A stretch of 64,000 nucleotides of DNA, taken from the NCBI RefSeq assembly GCF_002159265.1, contig NZ_NFHG01000001.1, positions 434,001-498,000 on the forward strand, given 5' to 3'. A program made the position numbers and the translations under genes. Numbering within the stretch: position 1 is the stretch's first letter; each line of letters opens with the position of its first letter. This stretch comes from Flavonifractor sp. An82 (GTDB lineage Bacteria > Bacillota > Clostridia > Oscillospirales > Oscillospiraceae). Positions 57,669-64,000 of this stretch are shown here, one piece after another. A model generated the notes under the pieces. That model did not search any database. It was not told the origin of the DNA and saw only the letters and a program-made list of their open reading frames with translations.

Positions 57669-58949
57669 ATGAAAGACATCGTCACATCCTTCGGGGCCTG
57701 GATCCAGGCCCTGTGTGAAAAGGACCCGGAAAAGGCCCGGAAATGGCTTGCCACCGGCTACCGGGCCAAAGACCTGCAATTAAAGCTCTTTCCCCACAAG
57801 CTCACCGCCAGGTCCGCCCAGATGGCGGCGGTCCAGACCATGGAGTCCATGATCGCCCCTCTGGCCCACCCGGAGAAGGCCGCTATGGTCAGCCTGTTCC
57901 TGCCCTGCGAGCCCCTCCAGGTGCTGGGGCTGGCCCCCTATTCCTGCGAGGGCTTCGGCTGCTTCCTGTCGGGCACCCAGGCGGAGGGGACCTTCCTCCG
58001 CTACGCCGAGAGCGAGGGCCTGCCTGAGACCTTCTGCTCCTACCACAAGATCTTCATCGGGGCGGCGGAAAAGGGCCTGATGCCCAAGCCCCGGTTTATC
58101 CTCAATACCACTCTGGCCTGCGACGCCAACATGCTCACCTTCCGGCGGCTGGCCCAGTTCTTCGACGTGCCCCACTTCACCCTGGACATCCCCTACCACA
58201 CAGACCAGAGCGCCGTGGACCATGTGGCCCGCCAGCTGAAGGACATGGTGGCTTTTCTGGAACAGCAGACCGGTCAGAAGCTGAGCCAGTCCGCCCTGGA
58301 GGAGGCGGTGGCCCGCAGCAACCGCAGCCTTGCCAACTACGACCGCTACCTCACTCTGAAGGCGGACAAGTGCATCCCCTGTGAGATGACGGGGGAGATG
58401 TTTGCCGCCTTTGCCCTCCACAACCTGCTGGGCACCCCGGAGACCGAGGCCTTCACCCTCCAGTGCCTGAAGGACGCAGAGGGGGCGGCTCCGGCGGAGG
58501 GGGTGCGGCTGCTGTGGCACCACACCACCCCCTTCTGGGTGGCACCCCTCCGGCAGGTCACCGACTTTAACCGGAAGGTGCAGGTGGTGGCCTGCGACAT
58601 GTGCTTTGAGGGCATCCAGCCCTCCTTCTCGGACGATCCCTACCAGGCCATGGCCCAGCGGGTGGTGTACTCCGCCTTCAACGGCCCGGTGGCCCGGCGC
58701 ATTGAGAAGGGGGTACAGACCGCCCGTCAGGTGAAGGCCGACGGGGCGGTGTGGTTCTGCCACTGGGGGTGCAAGCACACCCTGGGCGGCGCCCAGCTGG
58801 CCAAGGAGACCTTTGAGGCCGCCGGTATTCCCACCCTGGTGCTGGACGGGGACGGCTGCGACCGCAGCCACGGCGGCGAGGGCCAGCTGGCCACCCGCAT
58901 GGAGGCCTTTGTGGAGATGCTGAAACAGGGAAAGGGGGGGCAGGCATGA
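57669..58949 (+). CDS. 2-hydroxyacyl-CoA dehydratase D-component-like protein
   Basis: A 426-residue protein of the HgdB/FldB/BcrB family (DUF2229-type components are close). Such subunits bind a [4Fe-4S] cluster and dehydrate 2-hydroxyacyl-CoAs after electron transfer from an activator. Candidate ligand Cys are in LPCEP, CEGFGC, ACDANM, CIPCEM, CDMCFEG and CHWGCKH. It precedes, with a 4-base overlap, a gene that fuses a second such component to the activator. No CoA-transferase or acyl-CoA dehydrogenase lies nearby, so the substrate is open. Confidence 0.83.
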   Translation: MKDIVTSFGAWIQALCEKDPEKARKWLATGYRAKDLQLKLFPHKLTARSAQMAAVQTMESMIAPLAHPEKAAMVSLFLPCEPLQVLGLAPYSCEGFGCFLSGTQAEGTFLRYAESEGLPETFCSYHKIFIGAAEKGLMPKPRFILNTTLACDANMLTFRRLAQFFDVPHFTLDIPYHTDQSAVDHVARQLKDMVAFLEQQTGQKLSQSALEEAVARSNRSLANYDRYLTLKADKCIPCEMTGEMFAAFALHNLLGTPETEAFTLQCLKDAEGAAPAEGVRLLWHHTTPFWVAPLRQVTDFNRKVQVVACDMCFEGIQPSFSDDPYQAMAQRVVYSAFNGPVARRIEKGVQTARQVKADGAVWFCHWGCKHTLGGAQLAKETFEAAGIPTLVLDGDGCDRSHGGEGQLATRMEAFVEMLKQGKGGQA

Positions 58950-60592
58950 CCCACTATATCTGCAAATACACCCCGGTGGAGCTGCTGGCCGCCCTGGGGG
59001 GCGACTGCGTGGTGCTGGACCACATGCCCGACTCCTTCCCCCTCAGCGATCAGCTGGGCCACCCCAACCTGTGCGGCTTCGGCAAGGCGGTGCTGGAGGC
59101 CTGCCTGTCGGGGCAGATCAAGGAGCTGGTGCTGGTCAACTGCTGCGACGTGATCCGCAGCGTGTACGACATTCTGGCCCAGCACGGCAAGCTGGACTTC
59201 CTCTACCTGATGGACCTGCTCCACTGCACCGACCAGTGCGCCCGCACCCGGATGAAGGGGGAGCTGGTGCGTCTGGCGGAGGCTTACGGGGCGTACAAGG
59301 GCACGAAATTTGACGAGAAGGCCTTCCGGTCGGCCTTCCAGCCCCTGGACCGGCCCACCGAGCCCTACCTCAGCGTGCTGGGGGGGAGAGTGGGGGACAA
59401 GCTCTTTCAGGCCATGGAGGAGGCCCTGCCCCTGCCGGTGCGCAACGACACCTGCGTCCACAACCGCAGCGTGGCAGCGCCGCCCCCGGGCCTGGACTTT
59501 GATGCCCTCATGGAGTGGTACGCCGGGGCTCTGCTGGAGCAGACCCCCTGCATGCGCATGACCGACGCCGCCGGGCGGCGGCAGCTGGTCAACGACCCCC
59601 ACCTCAAGGGGGTGGTGTACCACACGGTAAAATTCTGCGACTACTACGGCTTTGAGTACTCCAAGCTGCGCCATGAGCTCACGGTGCCCATGCTCAAGCT
59701 GGAATCGGACTATACGGCGGGGAGCAGCGGGCAGCTGAGCACCCGGCTGGAGGCCTTTGCCGAGACCATGGCCCCGGCCCGCACCGAGGGGAGAAAGGAA
59801 GCAAGCAAGATGAACAAGGGACGGTATTATGTGGGCATCGACAGCGGGTCCACCAGCACCGACGTGGCCATTCTGGACCGCAACAAGCAGCTGGTGGCGG
59901 GGGTGATCCTGCCCACCGGCGCGGGGGCCTCGGCGGGGGCCGAGCGGGCCCTGGAGGAGGCCCTGAAGCAGGGTGGACTGACCATGGAGGACATTGCCGC
60001 CACCGTCACCACCGGCTACGGCCGCTCCGCCATCCAGATCGGGGACAAGTCCATCACCGAGATCACCTGCCACGCCAAGGGGGCCTACTTCCTGGACCCC
60101 ACTGTGCGCACCATCATCGACATCGGCGGCCAGGACAGCAAGGTGATCCGGCTGGACGACCAGGGCAACGTGGTCAACTTCCTGATGAATGACAAGTGCG
60201 CCGCCGGCACCGGCCGGTTTTTGGAGCTGATGGCCCGCACCCTGGAGCTGTCCATGGAGGAGATGAGCTGGGCGGGGCTGGAGTGGAAGGAGGACATCGC
60301 CATTTCCTCCATGTGTACCGTCTTTGCCGAGTCGGAGGTGGTGTCCCTCATCGCCCAGAACAAGGACCGGGGAGACATTATCCACGGCCTGAACCAGTCG
60401 GTGGCGTCCCGCACCGCCGCTCTGTGCCGCCGCCTGGGAGGCGAGGCCAACTATATGATGACCGGCGGCGTGTCCAAGAACCGTGGGGTGGTGGAGGCCA
60501 TCCAGCGGGAGCTGGGGGTGGAGCTCATTGTCTCCGACCGTGCCCAGCTCAACGGAGCTCTGGGGGCCGCCCTCTTCGCCATGGAGGCCTGA
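58946..60592 (+). CDS. Dehydratase component fused to BadF/HgdC-type activator ATPase
   Basis: A 548-residue two-domain protein. Residues 1-285 resemble a 2-hydroxyacyl-CoA dehydratase component (VNCCDVIRSVYD, HCTDQC, FCDYYGFEY). Residues 290-548 are a full activator: the ATP motif YVGIDSGSTSTDVAILD, ITCHAKGA, IDIGGQDSKVI, the cluster Cys in NDKCAAGTGRF and CTVFAESEVVSL, and GGVSKNRGV. The activator half still begins with an internal Met (MNKGRYYVG), as if once a separate gene. Related fused proteins of about 1,400 residues exist in Clostridia; this shorter split is noteworthy. The reaction is unknown. Confidence 0.85.
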   Translation: MTHYICKYTPVELLAALGGDCVVLDHMPDSFPLSDQLGHPNLCGFGKAVLEACLSGQIKELVLVNCCDVIRSVYDILAQHGKLDFLYLMDLLHCTDQCARTRMKGELVRLAEAYGAYKGTKFDEKAFRSAFQPLDRPTEPYLSVLGGRVGDKLFQAMEEALPLPVRNDTCVHNRSVAAPPPGLDFDALMEWYAGALLEQTPCMRMTDAAGRRQLVNDPHLKGVVYHTVKFCDYYGFEYSKLRHELTVPMLKLESDYTAGSSGQLSTRLEAFAETMAPARTEGRKEASKMNKGRYYVGIDSGSTSTDVAILDRNKQLVAGVILPTGAGASAGAERALEEALKQGGLTMEDIAATVTTGYGRSAIQIGDKSITEITCHAKGAYFLDPTVRTIIDIGGQDSKVIRLDDQGNVVNFLMNDKCAAGTGRFLELMARTLELSMEEMSWAGLEWKEDIAISSMCTVFAESEVVSLIAQNKDRGDIIHGLNQSVASRTAALCRRLGGEANYMMTGGVSKNRGVVEAIQRELGVELIVSDRAQLNGALGAALFAMEA

Positions 60593-60600
60593 CAGACAGA

Positions 60601-60640
60601 AGAAAAGAGCCGTTCCCGTGATGGGAACGGCTCTTTTTGT
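60601..60640. terminator. Bidirectional terminator between the fusion gene and pfp
   Basis: AAAAGAGCCGTTCCC, a short loop and its complement with TTTTT serve both converging genes. Confidence 0.9.
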
Positions 60641-60648
60641 CGGTTGGA

Positions 60649-61890
60649 TTACATGTCGACGGTGAGGACCTTCTTCAGGCGGGCAAAGCGGGGGAGAGAG
60701 TTCTCCTTGGGGCCGTTGGCCTCGCCCTGGATCAGAGGCAGGACGTAGTCCACGAACTCCTGCTTCACGCCGTTGCCGGCCTCGTTGATCCACTCGCGGG
60801 GCACCTTCTTCTCAAAGTTGGCCACGATGTCCAGGGGCTGCAGCACGGTCTCGCACTTGTAGCCGCCGTCGCGGGTGCACTGGAAGGCCACCATCTTGTC
60901 GGTGGTGCCGGCCACAGCGGCGTCCACGGCGGTCTTGCCGGCCAGGAAGGCCTCGTCGATGTCGGTCTTGGAGCCCACGTGGGAGCCGCAGCGCTGCAGC
61001 AGGGACAGCTCGATACCGCGGACCTTGGCGCCGGTCTTGTTCTTGATGATGTCGGCCAGCTTGACGGCCAGGCCGCCCAGCTGAGCGTGACCGAAGCCGT
61101 CGGTGGCGGAGGTCTCAGCCTCGGACACGAAGCGGCCGTCGGCGTAGTGGATGCCCTCGGACACGGCCACCATGCACTTGCCGGTCTTGTTGTAGATGTC
61201 GGTCACGTCCTTGACGAACTGGTCCATGTCGAAGTCGGTCTCGGGCAGGTAGACCAGGTCGGGGCCGCAGCCGGCCACGGAAGCCAGGGCGGCGGAGCCG
61301 GCCAGCCAGCCGGCGTGACGGCCCATGATCTCGATGACGGTGACCATGCCGGTGTCATAGACGTGGGCGTCCTGCCACACCTCGGCGCAGGAGGTGGCGA
61401 TATACTTGGCGGCAGAGGCGAAGCCGGGGCAGTGGTCGGTGCCGTTCAGGTCGTTGTCGATGGTCTTGGGCACGCCCATGATGCGGCACTCATAGCCCAC
61501 CTTCTGCATATACTTGGAGATCTTGTTGCAGGTGTCCATGGAGTCGTTGCCGCCGTTATAGAAGAAGTAGCGCACGTCGTACTTCTTGAAGATCTCAAGG
61601 ATACGCTTGTAGTCGGTGTCGTCCTTGTCGGGGTCGGCCAGCTTATAGCGGCAGGAGCCCAGGGCGGAGGAGGGGGTGTACTTGAGCAGATCCAGCTCGG
61701 CGGCGTCCTCCTGACCCATATCGTACAGCTTGTCGTCCAGCACGCCCTTGATGCCGTGGGCAGCGCCCAGCACCCGGGTGATGCAGTCGGTGTCCAGGGC
61801 GGTGCGGATGACCCCCAGAGCACTGGCGTTGATGACGGCGGTGGGGCCGCCGGACTGGCCGATGATACAAGCGCCTCTCAGTTCACTCAT
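60649..61890 (-). CDS. pfp: Phosphofructokinase, predicted PPi-dependent
   Basis: A 413-residue phosphofructokinase. Motifs are GQSGGPTAVINASA, the phosphoryl-donor loop NGGNDSMDT (where ATP enzymes have GGDGS), the catalytic PKTIDNDL with Lys in the position linked to PPi use, and IEIMGRHAGWLAG. The unusual GGNDS loop argues for pyrophosphate rather than ATP, as in other clostridial long-type enzymes. A strong AT-rich region separates it from the divergent aldolase gene, a glycolytic partner. Confidence 0.9.
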   Translation of the reverse strand: MSELRGACIIGQSGGPTAVINASALGVIRTALDTDCITRVLGAAHGIKGVLDDKLYDMGQEDAAELDLLKYTPSSALGSCRYKLADPDKDDTDYKRILEIFKKYDVRYFFYNGGNDSMDTCNKISKYMQKVGYECRIMGVPKTIDNDLNGTDHCPGFASAAKYIATSCAEVWQDAHVYDTGMVTVIEIMGRHAGWLAGSAALASVAGCGPDLVYLPETDFDMDQFVKDVTDIYNKTGKCMVAVSEGIHYADGRFVSEAETSATDGFGHAQLGGLAVKLADIIKNKTGAKVRGIELSLLQRCGSHVGSKTDIDEAFLAGKTAVDAAVAGTTDKMVAFQCTRDGGYKCETVLQPLDIVANFEKKVPREWINEAGNGVKQEFVDYVLPLIQGEANGPKENSLPRFARLKKVLTVDM

Positions 61891-61962
61891 GAAAGTTGCC
61901 TCCTGTTGGTTGAAAAAATTTTTACAAATTTTGATTTTGCGGGAATATCATATCACGTCCTC

Positions 61963-61991
61963 TTGAAATTATCAAGGAGACCTGCTAAAAT
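61963..61991 (+). promoter_or_regulatory. Predicted sigma-A promoter of the aldolase gene
   Basis: TTGAAA and TAAAAT are 17 bases apart, 32 bases before the aldolase start. Confidence 0.8.
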
Positions 61992-62022
61992 CATGGTGCA
62001 ATAAAAAAAGGAGATGACTGAT

Positions 62023-62988
62023 ATGCCTCTCGTAACTACCAAGGAAATGTTCCAGAAGGCCTATAACGGCGGCTACGCCATCGGCGCCTTCAATGTCAAT
62101 AACATGGAGATCGTCCAGGGCATCACCGAGGCTGCCAAGGAAGTCAACGCCCCCCTGATCCTCCAGGTGTCCAAGGGCGCCCGCGCCTACGCCAACCACA
62201 CCTACCTGGTCAAGCTGGTGGAGGCCGCCATCATTGAGACCGGCCTGCCCATCTGCCTGCATCTGGACCACGGCGACAGCTTCGAGACCTGCAAGAGCTG
62301 CATCGACGGCGGCTTCACCTCCGTCATGATCGACGCCTCCTCCAAGCCCTTCGCCGAGAACATCGAGATCACCAAGAAGGTGGTTGAGTACGCTCACGAC
62401 CACGGCGTCGTCGTCGAGGCCGAGCTGGGCGCTCTGGCCGGCGTGGAGGACGAGGTCAATGTGTCCGCCGCCGACTCCCACTACACCCGCCCCGAAGAGG
62501 TGGAGGAGTTCGTGACCAAGACCGGCTGTGACTCCCTGGCCATCGCCATCGGCACCAGCCACGGCGCTTACAAGTTCACTGCCGCTCAGTGCACCCGCAA
62601 TGAGAAGGGCGAGCTGGTTCCCCCGCCCCTGCGCTTCGACATCCTGGACGAGGTCGTACGCCGTCTGCCCGGCTTCCCCATCGTGCTCCATGGCTCCTCT
62701 TCCGTGCCTCAGGAGTTCGTGAAGATGGTCAACGAGAACGGCGGCAAGATGCCCGACGCCGTGGGCATCCCCGAGGAGCAGCTGCGTCAGGCCGCCCGGG
62801 GCGCTGTGTGTAAGATCAACATCGACTCCGACCTGCGTCTGGCCATGACCGGCACCATCCGCAAGTTCTTCAACGATCATCCCGACAAGTTCGACCCCCG
62901 CGAGTACCTGAAGCCCGCCCGTGCCGCCATCAAGGAGCTGGTGAAGCACAAGCTGGTTTACGTTCTGGGCTGCGACGGCAAGGCGTAA
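62023..62988 (+). CDS. fba: Class II fructose-bisphosphate aldolase
   Basis: A 321-residue zinc aldolase of glycolysis. It has the N-terminal GGYAIGAFNVNNMEIVQ, the zinc-binding His pair in HLDHGDSFE, GFTSVMIDASSKPF, and the later AIGTSHGAYKF and VLHGSSSVP with further ligands. The ATG at 62023 has GGAG nine bases upstream and is preferred to the one at 62014. The coding sequence shows the strong codon preference expected for an abundant protein. Confidence 0.96.
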   Translation: MPLVTTKEMFQKAYNGGYAIGAFNVNNMEIVQGITEAAKEVNAPLILQVSKGARAYANHTYLVKLVEAAIIETGLPICLHLDHGDSFETCKSCIDGGFTSVMIDASSKPFAENIEITKKVVEYAHDHGVVVEAELGALAGVEDEVNVSAADSHYTRPEEVEEFVTKTGCDSLAIAIGTSHGAYKFTAAQCTRNEKGELVPPPLRFDILDEVVRRLPGFPIVLHGSSSVPQEFVKMVNENGGKMPDAVGIPEEQLRQAARGAVCKINIDSDLRLAMTGTIRKFFNDHPDKFDPREYLKPARAAIKELVKHKLVYVLGCDGKA

Positions 62989-63005
62989 TCCAATTTCATA
63001 CCCAT

Positions 63006-63037
63006 AAAAGGAGAGGGGAGACCCTCTCCTTTTTTTG
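63006..63037 (+). terminator. Intrinsic terminator after fba
   Basis: AAAGGAGAGGG, GAGA loop and its complement followed by TTTTTTT. Confidence 0.9.
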
Positions 63038-63085
63038 CGCCCTGAGCCGCGGCCGCATAGAATGGCGGGAAGGGAGAGAGATGCC

Positions 63086-63592
63086 ATGTGGGAAGCTGTT
63101 CCCTATGACCGCCGCGCCGCGGTGCGCTACGCCCACCGGTGGGCCTTTGGCCGCAACCCGGCCTATTACGACTATGAGGAGGTGGGGGGCGACTGCACCA
63201 GCTTCGCCTCCCAGTGCCTGTACGCCGGCATCGGGGTGATGGACTACACCCCGGACTACGGCTGGTACTACCTGGACGCCAACAACAAGGCCCCGGCCTG
63301 GTCAGGAGTGGAGTTTTTTTACCGCTACCTGACCCAGACCCAGGTGCGGCCCGGCCCCTACGCCGTGGAGACAAGTCTGGACCTGCTGCTGCCGGGTGAC
63401 TTTGTCCAGTTCAATCCCCGGGGAGAGGGCTTTACCCACACCGCCATTGTGGTCCAGGCGGGCGCCCAGCCCACCCTGCGCAATACCCTGGTGGCCGCCC
63501 ACTCCTACGACGTGGACCGCAAGCCTCTGAGCAATTATTCCTTCCGGGCCGTCCGGTACCTCCACATCCTGGGGGGCTGGCGAGAGGGGTAG
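63086..63592 (+). CDS. Amidase-domain (Amidase_6) protein
   Basis: A 168-residue protein made of one putative amidase domain, related to NlpC/P60 folds. The Cys nucleophile lies in VGGDCTSFASQC (about residue 37) and the His in THTAIVVQAG, with a later HSYDVDRKPLSNYSF. It has no signal peptide. Similar domains in spore formers act on peptidoglycan or peptides; this one's substrate is unknown. GGGAGAG precedes ATG 63086. Confidence 0.83.
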   Translation: MWEAVPYDRRAAVRYAHRWAFGRNPAYYDYEEVGGDCTSFASQCLYAGIGVMDYTPDYGWYYLDANNKAPAWSGVEFFYRYLTQTQVRPGPYAVETSLDLLLPGDFVQFNPRGEGFTHTAIVVQAGAQPTLRNTLVAAHSYDVDRKPLSNYSFRAVRYLHILGGWREG

Positions 63593-63602
63593 CAGATGAG
63601 GC

Positions 63603-63641
63603 AAAAGGCGGACAGCCAGTTCAGTTGGCTGCCCGCCTTTT
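63603..63641. terminator. Bidirectional terminator after the amidase gene
   Basis: AAAAGGCGGACAGCCA pairs with TGGCTGCCCGCCTTTT around a short loop. Confidence 0.88.
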
Positions 63642-63651
63642 GTAATTTCTC

Positions 63652-64000
63652 AATCATGCAGAATCAGGCCGGAGGCCTCCAGGTCCAGATACCGGCGGAA
63701 GGAGACGGCGTTTCCGTCCTCGTCCGCCCAGGTGGTCAGCACGCCGTCCTGCCCCAGCAGGCCGGTAAAGCCCTCCAGGGTCATTCCGCTGCCCGCCAGG
63801 CGGATCTGCGCCAGCAGGTCGGCTGCCACAACGCCGTCCGGGGAGAGGGCGGTCAGCCCCGGATAGAGGCTGTGGTCTCCGCCCTAATAGATCCCCGCGC
63901 TCAGCTGGTCCGGGATGGTGGTGCCCAGCAGCCGCCGGCCCTCGTCAGGGGGCGGGACCGGGCTGTTTTCCGGCCGGTACACCGCCAGTTCTTCTGTGGG
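63652..64000 (-). pseudogene. Gene of unknown function broken by in-frame TAG (runs off the window)
   Basis: On the minus strand a frame enters from the right edge (TEELAVYRPENSPVPPPDEG, then GTTIPDQLSAGIY), meets TAG at 63886-63884 and continues in the same frame without change of character (GGDHSLYPGLTALSPDG, then TTWADEDGNAVSFRRYLDLE) to a TGA at 63652. The two halves look like one protein, so the TAG is probably a nonsense mutation (or sequencing error). I do not recognise the family. The start lies outside the window. Confidence 0.72.

Overview
The window is chromosomal DNA of a high-GC, endospore-forming member of the Clostridia. The best fit is a gut Oscillospiraceae (the Flavonifractor / Pseudoflavonifractor / Lawsonibacter / Intestinimonas kind). 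This rests on the spoIIIA operon, a SpoIID protein, a SpoIIM-like protein, the SCIFF peptide with its radical-SAM maturase, a T-box tyrS, a lysine riboswitch and a TIGR04086 protein. No database was searched; genus is a guess.

Layout. 1-3.8 kb: end of spoIIIAB to spoIIIAH, the mother-cell feeding channel. 3.9-16.1 kb: Asp23, nusB, a TsaD-like protein, xseAB, a prenyl synthase, a PAP2-like protein, dxs, tlyA, nadK, argR, recN, then T-box and tyrS. 16.2-20.6 kb: an AI-2E-type permease facing dapB-dapA-asd, which are read leftwards from a lysine riboswitch. 20.6-25.8 kb: SpoIID, queA, an HD hydrolase, a STAS-kinase fusion and a STAS protein. 25.9-41.6 kb: a glycosyltransferase and a collagen-like (Gly-X-Y) gene that is cut in two by a roughly 13.9 kb low-GC mobile element. 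41.7-48.7 kb: thioredoxin, thioredoxin reductase, Rrf2 regulator and a CcdA-TlpA fusion, then tgt, yajC, TIGR04086, scfA and scfB. 49-52.6 kb: SpoIIM-like, XerC/D-type recombinase, coaX and an ECF transporter S component. 52.7-64 kb: aminotransferase, lipoprotein, MATE transporter, nuclease, two 2-hydroxyacyl-CoA dehydratase-type genes, a PPi-type phosphofructokinase, class II aldolase, an amidase-domain protein and a gene broken by an in-frame stop.

The mobile region is the most unusual part. The outer element is a decayed conjugative element (large serine recombinase, Tn916-type sigma/HTH pair, MobC, truncated relaxase, PcfB, DUF6017 Rep-like protein). Its VirD4 gene is split by a second, 4.66 kb element of the Tn4451 type (its own large serine recombinase, TnpW, DUF3847), bounded by CCAT. 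Each element carries a different 23S rRNA methyltransferase-family gene as cargo: an RlmN/Cfr-like radical SAM protein on the outer one and an RlmA/TlrB-like protein on the nested one. Both genes are preceded by an eight-codon leader peptide ending in Met-Arg-(Ile/Leu)-Arg-stop (MLHSMRIR and MVTFMRLR) and by RNA hairpins. The MRLR ending is the known macrolide-stalling motif of ErmD- and mefA-type leaders. I infer two drug-inducible ribosome-modification cassettes, one nested in the other. This is the best candidate for an undescribed system in the window.

Other points of note: dxs and queA appear to start at ATT and ATA, a structured intergenic repeat occurs twice, and a perfect operator-like palindrome lies at the thioredoxin promoter.
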